From contig NZ_CAMZOG010000053.1 of NCBI RefSeq assembly GCF_947331445.1, forward strand, positions 1-34,201: DNA of 34,201 nt, given 5' to 3'. Source of the DNA: Parendozoicomonas sp. Alg238-R29 (lineage in GTDB: Bacteria > Pseudomonadota > Gammaproteobacteria > Pseudomonadales > Endozoicomonadaceae). Positions 8,661 to 17,234 of this stretch are shown piece by piece (positions within the stretch are counted from its first letter, which is position 1; every line of letters begins with the position of its first letter). A program made the translations under genes and the position numbers. The notes under the pieces are model-generated. The model had not been told where the DNA came from. It did not search any database and was given only the letters and a program-made list of their open reading frames with translations.

Positions 8661-9995
8661 TCAATTACGAATGGCCCACAGTTCCATATTCAAACCAGGA
8701 AATTCAGCCCCCAGATGCACAGCAAAACCACCAGAATTTTTCATGGATTCCCAAGCTTTACCGGTTCGCTCTAATTCGAAATAGGCAAACCCGGCATGAT
8801 ACGGAATCTGTCTTGGTGCTACGGGTAACGGACGTAACATAATGCCAGGCATAGAAGCACTGATGAGCTCCCGTATCACTTCCACAGGAGCAACTTTGGC
8901 CTGGGATGGAAAATTACTGCGCAGTGCATCGCCGGGAATATCTGCCTTAACGGCCAGCACAAAAGTTCCCTCAGACACCAGAGAACGATCGGTAATTGGA
9001 GAAACATAGATGCCAAACTTGCGCTGGGTTAGTTCCATAGAGATAGCGGTTTGCTCAAGAACCATGCTAAGAGACTGACGAAGGCTGGCAAACAGAGACG
9101 CAAAGACATGACCAAGGTCATCCTGACTAAACGCAGGAAATTCTTCTGCCCGTTTTTCTTTCCGGGTAAAGGTCGCCAGCTCGCCAGCCAGTTGAATCAA
9201 GGATTTATAAAGTTCAGAAGGGTGTAACTGTTTCTGGCGGCGCATTTCTGCAATCAGTGGCTCATTGCGGTTTATCACCTGCAGTAAAAGATAATCAGCA
9301 ATTTCTGCTGAACCAGCACGACCACTGTCACATAACCTGTGCCCCAAAGCGTTGCCCCGCTGACGTAATAATCCGGCAAGCTCTTCAAGATAACCACTGG
9401 TTACAGATGACAGCTGACAGTCCAGCAAGGGAGGAATAAAGTTGTTATCCAGCTTGACCGGTTTATCTGGAAGACGCTCCTGAACCCGGGTAATCCCAAG
9501 GCAGGCATAGCCGTTTCGATCTTCAGAAGCCGGCTTCAAGGTAAGAGCCATGGATCCTGTTTCAATAGAAACCGTTTCACTGCTCTCAGAAGCACTATTA
9601 CGCACATCACCACTGGCACTGACAAACCGCGCCTGGGTTAACTCTTCACCCTGCCGGATACTCTCGCGCACTCCCGGGCGACGCAGAGGCAGACAGAGGT
9701 ACACAATGTCATCCCGGGTGTTCGCCGCAACATCAATGATTGCAGGCGGTTCTTCATTGTCCGGTATGGAGAATGGTGTTCCATCCGGAAACACTCCTTC
9801 CGCCTCAATGACCGATATTTTCCCTAAGCGTAAAAGCTCCAGATCCAGCCGCAGTTTTTTTAATCCCCAACCATAAGCGAAACAAGCGCCGACCCGCCCT
9901 TCAATGAAATTTTCAAGGTAGCGTTCCTGCTGTTGGAAATGCTGAGGTCGAAGAAACATTCCCTCCGACCAGACAACCTTGCTTTTGTTCGACAT
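8661..9995 (-). CDS. tssK: Type VI secretion system baseplate subunit TssK
   Basis: 444 aa, the normal length for TssK (ImpJ/VasE). The N-terminus carries the hallmark KVVWSEGMFLRPQHFQQQER, followed by YLENFIEGR. Further typical blocks are LELLRLGKISVIEAEGVFPDGT near residues 50-75, and PYHAGFAYFELERTGKAWE then SGGFAVHLGAEFPGLNMELW at the C-terminus. TssK is the trimeric cytoplasmic adaptor linking the TssEFG baseplate wedge to the TssLM membrane complex. Here it follows tssJ with a 97-base gap and precedes tssL by 19 bases. The site upstream of the ATG is weak (only TAGTGG), so translation may depend on upstream reading or on a local structure. The frame is intact. Confidence 0.96.
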   Translation of the reverse strand: MSNKSKVVWSEGMFLRPQHFQQQERYLENFIEGRVGACFAYGWGLKKLRLDLELLRLGKISVIEAEGVFPDGTPFSIPDNEEPPAIIDVAANTRDDIVYLCLPLRRPGVRESIRQGEELTQARFVSASGDVRNSASESSETVSIETGSMALTLKPASEDRNGYACLGITRVQERLPDKPVKLDNNFIPPLLDCQLSSVTSGYLEELAGLLRQRGNALGHRLCDSGRAGSAEIADYLLLQVINRNEPLIAEMRRQKQLHPSELYKSLIQLAGELATFTRKEKRAEEFPAFSQDDLGHVFASLFASLRQSLSMVLEQTAISMELTQRKFGIYVSPITDRSLVSEGTFVLAVKADIPGDALRSNFPSQAKVAPVEVIRELISASMPGIMLRPLPVAPRQIPYHAGFAYFELERTGKAWESMKNSGGFAVHLGAEFPGLNMELWAIRN

Positions 9996-10092
9996 CCACT
10001 ATCTACCGTAGAAAAGCCCCTGTTTTATCGCGAGTGGAGGGGGCATATTCCTCTCACGCCATTCTTCCTGAACAGAAACACAAAACCTGTCA

Positions 10093-10569
10093 TCAATCAG
10101 AGCTCTGGGCTAATCCGCGCTCATCAGCAATAACGGAGAAATCGTTGCCATAGTGAGCCCGAACAGGTAAAACCAACATGGTTTTGGTGTCGCCATAACG
10201 GGAATACTCTGCCATGACACCGAGATAACGAACTTCAGGCGTTAATTCAATTTCTTCGAGGCGATTCTCACCTGGGGCAATTTCTTTTAGTTTGACTGTT
10301 CCTAACAAATCACGGCCAAGGCGGTCTTCTGCCTGTTCATAAAGAGCCAAAAAATCTTCTCTTTCGAATTGACGGGCATCCGCTAACTTAAAGACGCGGA
10401 TAACTAGTGGTGATGGTCTACCATCATCATCCAGGTTAATGTCATTTGTTGCGCTAATTTGTAACTCTGCCAGCGTATCGAAATTTAATACTTCACGCCC
10501 TGTACTGCAGCCGGTGATAAATACCACAAGGAAAATACTGAATACATAACGAAAAACTTTTTTATTCAC
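10093..10569 (-). CDS. tssJ: Type VI secretion system outer-membrane lipoprotein TssJ (GTG start preferred)
   Basis: TssJ is the outer-membrane lipoprotein that caps the TssLM core. With the GTG at 10569 the protein is 158 aa and begins with a clean lipoprotein signal: basic NKK, hydrophobic VFRYVFSIFLVVFITG, then the lipobox ITGC with Ser at +2, which favours outer-membrane sorting. The mature part has TssJ-type beta segments (RPSPLVIRVFKLADARQFER near mid-protein; RYLGVMAEYSRYGDTK and a C-terminal strand). The frame is open upstream to an ATG at 10617, which would add 16 residues before the signal peptide and has no evident ribosome binding site. The GTG has AGAGAGG at 9 bases, hence the choice. 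The gene lies between tagH (about 126 bases) and tssK (97 bases). Confidence 0.92.
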   Translation of the reverse strand: MNKKVFRYVFSIFLVVFITGCSTGREVLNFDTLAELQISATNDINLDDDGRPSPLVIRVFKLADARQFEREDFLALYEQAEDRLGRDLLGTVKLKEIAPGENRLEEIELTPEVRYLGVMAEYSRYGDTKTMLVLPVRAHYGNDFSVIADERGLAQSSD

Positions 10570-10695
10570 AACTGAAAACCTCTCTACCCCAGCGTTAATA
10601 TTTTCAAACCCAATCATAAAAGACCAAAATGATAGAACTTCATGACAGACTGCTTACGCCAACAAACAGCTCTAGCTCGCAACTTTAAGAAATTA

Positions 10696-12315
10696 TTAAA
10701 TATTTCTTACAGCATTAAGCTCTGCAATCTTCTTCTCATAAGCCTCAGCAAATACTTCACCAAACATCTGGTTGTAAGTTTTCTCAGGATCTTTACGGAG
10801 ATCATTAAGCCAATCCTGATAAGACTCCCAGTTTTTGGCTTTCTTGTTACTCATGAAACCTTTGTTTTGATTACAATTAAAACGTGCTTCCAAATTCTCT
10901 GGAGCAAACTGCGACAACATAAATTCAAATGCTGAACGCATGGCAGCCAAAACAGCAACCTGATGATCTGAAATATTATCAAAGCTGTCGCGCACAGCTT
11001 CTGAAGGTGAAAGAAACGCATTACTGTTTCCACCAAACATCATCCCTAATGCATCATGGGCCGATGCAGAAAACTTTAAAGGGTTGTTATCCTGACTTTG
11101 AATCATCGTGCGCTCAACCCTAAGCTCATTTTTGATAATGCTGCGAGCACGCAACAAATCGATTAATCGGGTTGATGTTTCGCGAATAAAAGCACCGGCT
11201 TCAGATTCCAAATTTTGCAGACTGGCGGCGTCAACATTCTCCACTCCCAGCTCACGCGCCAAGGTTGCACTACCAGCAACTGCTACTTGCTGCCCCTGTA
11301 CAGGTGCAACAGGTTGTGATGGTGGAGCAACAGGTGGTGGAGCAACAGGTGGCGGAGCAACAGCAGGCTGCAGCGCCTGTGGAGCTGGTGCAACTTCAGC
11401 CCCTGGCGCAAGCAATTCATCCAAAGACATACTATCCAGAGAGCGCGCCACCTCTGGTTGAGCAGCAGCTGGCTGTACAGGCACAGATTGCTGAACAACA
11501 GGTTGTGGATTAACCACGGGCTGAGGTGCTGATGGCGAAGGCTGGAAAGGTTGTTGCGCAGGCTGCGCCTGAGGAACAACCATAGACTGCTGTTCCGCAG
11601 GCACATGATCACTACTATCACTTGCCCACCAGTCATCAGCGGTATTTTGATTGCCACTCCACGGATCAGCCTGGGGAGACTGGAATTCAGGAGCAGAACC
11701 CGAAAGTGCAGCCAACGGATCAAGAATATCTTGCCCTCCGCCCAAGCTATCGAAGGATGAGGGAGCGGCCAGAGGGTCTATTGCTGCAGATGGGGGAGCA
11801 GAATCAATTGCCCCCCAAATATTTTGAGAAGCAGACTGCTCTTTTCCAGGCTCCAGCCAGTCATCAAACTGCGCTCCAGCATCTGGCTTGTTCGGCTCAG
11901 GCTGCATAGCCAGAGAACCGATTGTTGTCTTATCCGAAGAATCGAGAAAATCAACGCTTCCCAAACCATCAGGAAGCTTATTATCAAAAACTTTCAGGGT
12001 TGATTTTATTTGATAATGACCAACACTTATTATATCACCGTCGTTTAGTTGAGCTTTATTGCCAGAACCTAGCGAATCATCGCTACCATTAATAAAGGTT
12101 CCATTAGTACTCTTATCGAAAACAAAATAAGAATCACCGGAAAACACAATATCAGCATGAACAGAGGAAACAATCCTCTCCACATCAGGCAAAACCCAAC
12201 TATTGGAATCAGCACGACCTATGCTGCCCCCAGATTTTGCAAAGACCTTCTTATGACCGACCATATTTGTCTCAACAGGCCCGTCAATCACTTCAAGAAT
12301 AAGTTCTTCTGCCAT
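10696..12315 (-). CDS. tagH: Type VI secretion FHA-domain scaffold TagH/Fha
   Basis: 539 aa. Residues ~1-106 form an FHA domain with all signature positions: IGR at 32-34, SxxH at 50-53, and NG at 71-72 in STNGTFING. A long Pro/Gln/Ala/Val-rich linker (~140-350) with Trp-containing motifs follows, then the T6SS FHA-type C-terminal helical domain (~355-539, ELGVENVDAASLQNLESEAG to QMFGEVFAEAYEKKIAEL). In Pseudomonas Fha1 is phosphorylated by PpkA and this promotes T6SS assembly; TagF acts against it. Just after the FHA domain there is DKTTIG (Thr130/Thr131), which resembles motifs in the nearby kinase and phosphatase. The gene is first in the minus-strand T6SS operon and divergent from ppkA. 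The linker includes three 15-base direct repeats encoding VAPPP units. Confidence 0.94.
   Translation of the reverse strand: MAEELILEVIDGPVETNMVGHKKVFAKSGGSIGRADSNSWVLPDVERIVSSVHADIVFSGDSYFVFDKSTNGTFINGSDDSLGSGNKAQLNDGDIISVGHYQIKSTLKVFDNKLPDGLGSVDFLDSSDKTTIGSLAMQPEPNKPDAGAQFDDWLEPGKEQSASQNIWGAIDSAPPSAAIDPLAAPSSFDSLGGGQDILDPLAALSGSAPEFQSPQADPWSGNQNTADDWWASDSSDHVPAEQQSMVVPQAQPAQQPFQPSPSAPQPVVNPQPVVQQSVPVQPAAAQPEVARSLDSMSLDELLAPGAEVAPAPQALQPAVAPPPVAPPPVAPPSQPVAPVQGQQVAVAGSATLARELGVENVDAASLQNLESEAGAFIRETSTRLIDLLRARSIIKNELRVERTMIQSQDNNPLKFSASAHDALGMMFGGNSNAFLSPSEAVRDSFDNISDHQVAVLAAMRSAFEFMLSQFAPENLEARFNCNQNKGFMSNKKAKNWESYQDWLNDLRKDPEKTYNQMFGEVFAEAYEKKIAELNAVRNI
11321..11365. repeat. Three 15-base direct repeats in the tagH linker
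   Basis: Three consecutive 15-base units read GGTGGAGCAACAGGT, GGTGGAGCAACAGGT and GGCGGAGCAACAGCA on the plus strand. On the coding (minus) strand they encode repeated VAPPP in the disordered Pro-rich linker. The unit length is a multiple of three, so gain or loss of a unit would change linker length without shifting the frame. Confidence 0.85.
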
Positions 12316-12656
12316 CCTCGGCTCTTCATGTTATAAGGCTGACTTGCAGCAAAACCCTTATTACCACTTACCATGCGACATACTAAATACAACAAAAAAG
12401 TCACAACTTCTGGCAGCCTTGTGGATACTATCCTATGCACTGACTACTTGGCTAGACATGGCTCCCTAATTCATCATACTGTCATTTTGAAAATTAAAAA
12501 CGTGAACAGTGTCAAATTTCTTGTCCATTCATAAAACCGATATTACAATCGCAAACACTAGCAATAAAGATGCGTATTCGAACAACAAAAATAATCATTC
12601 TCGAGCGCAGGGTTAAAGTCTTAAATCACTAATAGTTATCAAGCGATGTACACGGA
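12316..12656. other. Divergent intergenic region between tagH and ppkA
   Basis: This 341-base A/T-rich stretch has no convincing ORF. It must hold the promoters for the minus-strand T6SS operon and the plus-strand ppkA-tpsB-tpsA genes. A good sigma-70-like promoter is visible for the plus strand (listed separately). On the minus strand there is an exact TTGACA -35 match (complement of TGTCAA at 12510-12515), but the hexamer at the right distance is a poor -10 (TTTCAA), so the T6SS promoter is not resolved. I looked for the GG-N10-GC pattern of sigma-54 sites on both strands and found none that convinced me. Confidence 0.6.
12521..12549 (+). promoter_or_regulatory. Predicted sigma-70 promoter of ppkA-tpsB-tpsA
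   Basis: TTGTCC (12521-12526) and TACAAT (12544-12549) are separated by exactly 17 bases, matching the -35 consensus at 4 of 6 positions and the -10 at 5 of 6. A start near 12556 would leave an untranslated leader of about 100 bases before the ppkA ATG. This is a pattern match only. Confidence 0.5.
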
Positions 12657-15197
12657 ATGAGTACCAGCGAGAATGACAAAACACGATTGGTATCAAATAC
12701 TGATACCAGCGACATCCCTGAAGATAAAACAGTTCTCGCTGACATGTCAGCTTCCTACTATCAGGATGCCGACAAAACTGTAATAGCCCCATTGACTGGA
12801 AGCCCTATCACTGGGAATCTGCAATCACCTGCAAGTCCAAACCAACCACCACCTGAATCTAAAGGAAGCCAGTTAAAACGATTAATCAACAATCGTTTTG
12901 AGCTAAAAGCCATTCTTGGCTCCGGCGGCATGGGTGCCGTATACAAAGCAGTCGATCTTCGTAAAATTGAAGCGAAAGATCGCGATCCCTATGTTGCTAT
13001 TAAACTGTTAAATGAAGACTTTAAACAACATCCGGATGCTTTCGTTTCCCTGCAGCGTGAATCACGAAAATCCCAAAATCTAGCGCACCCCAACATCGTA
13101 ACGGTTTACGACTTTGACCGTGACGGTGAAACGGTTTTCATGACCATGGAGTATATGGAAGGTGCGGCCCTTGATGAAATAATCAGAAAAACCCCAGGCG
13201 TAGGACTGGAATTCGACAAAGCCTGCCAAGTATTCAGAGACATCTCGGAAGCTCTCGCTTACGCCCACTCAAAACATATCATCCATTCCGACTTTAAACC
13301 CGGCAATATTTTTGTTCTAAACAATGCCCATGCCAAGGTGTTTGATTTTGGCATTGCCAGAGCTGTGTCGTCTTCTGGCGCAGGTATTCAAGCTGACGGC
13401 GATAAAACCGTTTTCGACGCTGGCAGCCTGAGCGCATTAACCCCAGCATACGCCAGTTATGAAATGCTGAAAGGCGAAGAACCTTCAACCAGCGATGATG
13501 TTTACGCTCTTGCTTGTGTTGCTTACGAATTATTTGCTGGCTCACACCCCTTTAACAAAACACCGGCAGACAAAGCCGCCGAGCAGAAACTCAAACCCAA
13601 ACGAATCAAGCAACTTTCCAATCGCCAATGGCGGGCTCTGGAAAAAGCACTTGCCTTCAAGAGCAAAGACCGCACCCAAACAGTTAAAGAGCTTGAAGAT
13701 GCTTTTTTTGGTAAGTCGCGAATTCCACTTTATGCTGCAGCTGCGGTTCTTGTTGCTACAACGGTTTCATCCCTGTTCTTTCTACAGGACAACCAGGTTG
13801 ACGAAGCCAAACTCCGGGTAGAGTTAGAAGAAGAGCTGCAGACCGATATTCGTGCGAACGTAGAACATGAACTGAAACAAAAAGCTGCTCTGCAAGCTCT
13901 GCAGGATACCCTTGCAAAACCTCTTGATGACCAGTGGGATGCTTTGCTGGAGCTAGCTATCACTGATTATCAAAACCTAGCGCCCGAAGACAGTGACAGT
14001 ATTATTCAGGCCAAACAAAAGGCTATGTCACTCTATCTGGATGCTTCTTCAGAGCAGCGTCTGGCAGGAGAGCTAAGCAAAGCCCGTGAACTACTGAATA
14101 GTGCCAGTTACTGGCAACAAAACTCTGACCAAATTTCCCAGGCAGAGTCTCTTCTTGCCAGCGCTCAGGAAGAATTGCGGCGAAAGCAGGAACAACAAAA
14201 ACTTGCTGCCGAGGCAGAAGCTAAACGATTGGCTGAGGCTCAGCGCCAACAAACGCTGGAACTGGCGCGACAGGAAAAACTACGCAAAGAACGTATTGCC
14301 CGGCAGAACCGTGAGAAAGCTATCAATGTGGCGATTGAAAATGTGGAGTCAGCACTCTACTGCAGCACAAACCTTGATATCAAAGCATTATCAGGCAACC
14401 TGCAAACCCTGAAAAATCTCAGTAACACACACTACCAACAAACCGAACCCAAGATTGTGTCCTCTCTGGCCTCTTGCATCAAACAAGTCGCCAAGCGCAA
14501 CCCCAGTGCAGCATCCCGCTTGAAAGCGGCTTCACTTTCCTCTTTCCCAAAGGCAAACACCATTGACTCTGTTGCTATAGATTTTTGCACTCACTTGCGT
14601 CCAGGGTCAGGAAGTAAAGGGCGACGTTATTTCTGTGAAGACAAGCTGCTTGGTGGCGGTGTCAGCCCCACACTTGTTGTTGCCAAAGCTGGTAGCAAGA
14701 AACTGGCAGTTACGCGTTATGAAATAACTGTTGCGGAGTTTAACCGTTATTGCAAAGCGACTAACCAGTGTTCCGGCCTGGTCAGCTCAGATTCTCTGCC
14801 TGCCAGCAACATCAGCATTGAACAAGCCAAAGCTTACAGTACCTGGCTCAGCAACCAAACTGGCTACACATACCGATTGCCTTCGTATAGTGAATGGCTG
14901 GCGTTAGCGTCACCGGCACGCAATGGCAGTGACCCCGACCGTAACTGCTATTTGAAGTTTGGTGGATTGCAGAAAGGCACCGAACTGATCAATGCATCCT
15001 CTGGCAAACCCAATGATAACGGTCTGGTGAATACCGTCGGTAATGTACAGGAGTGGACCGTCGACGGTAGCAACCTGCTTGCTGCTGGCGGAAGTCGAAA
15101 AGATCCGTTGAAACGCTGCCTGATCACAACAAAATCTTCACACAGTGGAAAACCTGACGATGTAACCGGCTTTCGACTGGTAAGAAATATTCGATAG
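12657..15197 (+). CDS. ppkA: T6SS Ser/Thr protein kinase PpkA fused to a periplasmic FGE/SUMF1 (TagR-like) domain
   Basis: 846 aa. An N-terminal tail with two DKTV motifs (Thr25, Thr41) precedes a Hanks-type kinase domain (~80-350): glycine loop LGSGGMGAVYKA at 87-98, VAIK with Lys116, catalytic loop HSDFKPGN at 210-217 (Asp212), and DFG at 230-232. A third DKTV (Thr251) lies in the activation segment. A membrane helix (~357-376) leads to a periplasmic coiled-coil region (~380-560, Ala/Glu/Arg-rich near 505-560). The last ~180 residues are a sulfatase-modifying-factor-type domain (AVTRYEITVAEFNRYC, YRLPSYSEW, NTVGNVQEW, GFRLVR). In Pseudomonas PpkA phosphorylates Fha1 and its periplasmic part is stimulated by the separate FGE-like protein TagR; here such a domain is fused. 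The Shine-Dalgarno signal at the ATG is weak. tpsB follows after 46 bases. Confidence 0.92.
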   Translation: MSTSENDKTRLVSNTDTSDIPEDKTVLADMSASYYQDADKTVIAPLTGSPITGNLQSPASPNQPPPESKGSQLKRLINNRFELKAILGSGGMGAVYKAVDLRKIEAKDRDPYVAIKLLNEDFKQHPDAFVSLQRESRKSQNLAHPNIVTVYDFDRDGETVFMTMEYMEGAALDEIIRKTPGVGLEFDKACQVFRDISEALAYAHSKHIIHSDFKPGNIFVLNNAHAKVFDFGIARAVSSSGAGIQADGDKTVFDAGSLSALTPAYASYEMLKGEEPSTSDDVYALACVAYELFAGSHPFNKTPADKAAEQKLKPKRIKQLSNRQWRALEKALAFKSKDRTQTVKELEDAFFGKSRIPLYAAAAVLVATTVSSLFFLQDNQVDEAKLRVELEEELQTDIRANVEHELKQKAALQALQDTLAKPLDDQWDALLELAITDYQNLAPEDSDSIIQAKQKAMSLYLDASSEQRLAGELSKARELLNSASYWQQNSDQISQAESLLASAQEELRRKQEQQKLAAEAEAKRLAEAQRQQTLELARQEKLRKERIARQNREKAINVAIENVESALYCSTNLDIKALSGNLQTLKNLSNTHYQQTEPKIVSSLASCIKQVAKRNPSAASRLKAASLSSFPKANTIDSVAIDFCTHLRPGSGSKGRRYFCEDKLLGGGVSPTLVVAKAGSKKLAVTRYEITVAEFNRYCKATNQCSGLVSSDSLPASNISIEQAKAYSTWLSNQTGYTYRLPSYSEWLALASPARNGSDPDRNCYLKFGGLQKGTELINASSGKPNDNGLVNTVGNVQEWTVDGSNLLAAGGSRKDPLKRCLITTKSSHSGKPDDVTGFRLVRNIR

Positions 15198-15243
15198 CAA
15201 CATAACCACTTTATAACACGTACAAGTAGAAGGATTTACAACT

Positions 15244-17190
15244 GTGCACAGAGTATCGAACTACCCAACTGCACTTTTCTCCGCCAAGCCTTTGGCTGCG
15301 GCTGTTTTTCTGAGCGCTGCTCTTTCTGGATCTGTAAACGCTGCTGAGGATTATGTCCCCGATCTTCAGCAGCCCGATATTAAACAAGAATTCCAGCAAA
15401 GAAAAAAGGATATCGAGGAAGAAGCGGGTAAAGGTCTGCGTCTGGACGAAGATCTTTCCGGTGAGGACCCACATATTGAAATCAACAGTTTCTCATTCCG
15501 GAGCCTGCCAGAATACCCAGAAGCCGGAGTCACTAAAGACGCCATTGAAGAGCTGGTTGAAGGCTTGCGCCAGAAATATATGCGTGAATCTGAGAAGCTT
15601 GGTAGTGGCTTTACTCAACTGGAACTGGAAGAAATTGGTGCCTTTCTTCAGGAAAAAGCCACACAGAAAAGCACAGCCAAATTAAACCTCAATGATTTGG
15701 CAGAATTTGTTTCCATCGTGAAGAGGCAGAACGCTGTTCGGGGTATGACCTACGGCGATATTGAAGAGATCGTGCAGCAGGTAACCCAATTCTATCGAAC
15801 CCGTGGCCTGCTGCTAGCCCGGGCTTACATTCCTCCCCAGGAAGTCAAGAATGGCATTGTTGAGCTGGATATTATTGCCGGTACCCTGGGTAAGGTCACA
15901 GTTGACGGCAACAAGAAATACAAAGACGAAAACCTTCAGCAACCCTTCCAGAACCAGATCGGCCAGCTGGTTGATAATGCCAAAATTGAAGAGAGCATTT
16001 ACCTGCTCAATGACCTGCCCGGCTTGAATGTGTTTGGCTTCTTTGAGAAAGGCGACAAGCTGGGAGAGTCCAACCTGAACCTGCAGGTGCGTGATGAGAA
16101 AGCCTGGAACCTCTCCGTTCGTGGCGATAACCATGGCCCCGAATACACTGGCGAATACCGACTATTTGCTCAAGGTAACTGGTTAAACCCAACGGGTATT
16201 GGCGACCAACTAACCATTGGAACACTTAAGTCTTTTGATCCGGAAAACACCCACCTATATCAGCTTGGTTACAGCTTCCCTCTCGGTGGCCCTGATACCC
16301 GTCTGGAGCTTTTCTTTGAAGATAACGACTTCAAGATCACTTCTGAGACAGATGAAAGTATCAACATCCTCGGCATTGAAGGTGCAAACACGACTTACTC
16401 CGCAACGTTAATGCACAAAATTCGCCGTTCCCGGGCTGAAAATCTGGCTGCTGGTTTAAAGCTGGCGGAAAAGAAAGTCACCCGGAAAGCCGAGATCAAC
16501 AATCTGATTACCGAGGGTGATCACACTCGCTCAGCTGAGTTTATTGTTGAAGGGGACATGCTCGGCACCAGTATTCGCACCCTGAATATGGGACGACTGG
16601 CCATGCAGTATGGCAAGTTCCGTAACGACACCCCGAAAGACAGGGGAGACGATTACTACAAACTGGCACTGGATACCAACTCACTGTTCTTTGTACCACT
16701 GCCGTTTACTGACAGTGAGTCCCGCTTGATCCTGAAATCCAAACTGCGCTACGGCGACACAGCCCTGCCCTCCTTTGAACAAATGTCATTGGGGGGTGCC
16801 AACAGCGTACGTGCCTTCACGGTTAATGATTTCTCTGCAGACACCGGTGCTTACCTGGGTGCCGAGTGGTACTTCGATGTTCCCCAGCCCCTTGATTTTG
16901 ATCTCTACCAGGGGCAACGAGTCAGCGATGTTCTGCAATATGCCCTGTTTATGGATGGTGCTTATGGCAACGAAAACAGTTATCGGCAGAATCAGGGTGA
17001 CTTGAAAGTGGCCGACCCCTGGACTCATCTGGCGGGCCTGGGTTTCCTGATGCGCCTGAACTGGCAGGACCAGATTTCTTCCACCATCAGTATTTCAAAG
17101 CCGGTCTCCCATAAATCAGGATCGGGAACGGTTGGTGATGATGCCCAGAGCTGGCAGACCTATGTGGACCTGACCCTGCGTCTGAATTGA
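15244..17190 (+). CDS. TPS outer-membrane transporter TpsB (ShlB/FhaC/HecB family)
   Basis: 648 aa with a GTG start preceded by AGAAGGA. A signal peptide is clear, with cleavage expected after SVNA (residue 33). An acidic, helical N-terminal region of ~110 residues precedes the POTRA part: YRTRGLLLARAYIPPQEV near 183-200, VELDIIAGTLGKVTVDGN near 204-219, and LLNDLPGLNV near 250. The remainder (~275-648) is an Omp85-type 16-strand barrel with typical alternating strands and the conserved L6-loop region GGANSVRAF near 517-525. The product exports the adjacent TpsA across the outer membrane. The L6 motif reads VRAF, whereas VRGY/VRGF is usual; the arginine is kept. The last residues are LRLN, not the aromatic residue common at barrel ends. 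The gene is 46 bases after ppkA and directly before tpsA. Confidence 0.92.
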   Translation: MHRVSNYPTALFSAKPLAAAVFLSAALSGSVNAAEDYVPDLQQPDIKQEFQQRKKDIEEEAGKGLRLDEDLSGEDPHIEINSFSFRSLPEYPEAGVTKDAIEELVEGLRQKYMRESEKLGSGFTQLELEEIGAFLQEKATQKSTAKLNLNDLAEFVSIVKRQNAVRGMTYGDIEEIVQQVTQFYRTRGLLLARAYIPPQEVKNGIVELDIIAGTLGKVTVDGNKKYKDENLQQPFQNQIGQLVDNAKIEESIYLLNDLPGLNVFGFFEKGDKLGESNLNLQVRDEKAWNLSVRGDNHGPEYTGEYRLFAQGNWLNPTGIGDQLTIGTLKSFDPENTHLYQLGYSFPLGGPDTRLELFFEDNDFKITSETDESINILGIEGANTTYSATLMHKIRRSRAENLAAGLKLAEKKVTRKAEINNLITEGDHTRSAEFIVEGDMLGTSIRTLNMGRLAMQYGKFRNDTPKDRGDDYYKLALDTNSLFFVPLPFTDSESRLILKSKLRYGDTALPSFEQMSLGGANSVRAFTVNDFSADTGAYLGAEWYFDVPQPLDFDLYQGQRVSDVLQYALFMDGAYGNENSYRQNQGDLKVADPWTHLAGLGFLMRLNWQDQISSTISISKPVSHKSGSGTVGDDAQSWQTYVDLTLRLN

Positions 17191-17234
17191 TAACTCTGTA
17201 TTCGAACTTAAACAATTTCTGCATGGATAGCATA

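Noticed and set aside
9996-10092. GCCCCT / AGGGGGC pairing between tssJ and tssK as a terminator
   Set aside because: The loop is long, one base is bulged and no T-run follows on the coding strand. At best it is a weak processing or attenuation hairpin.
12316-12656. Sigma-54 promoter for the T6SS genes
   Set aside because: No GG-N10-GC element of acceptable quality was found on either strand.
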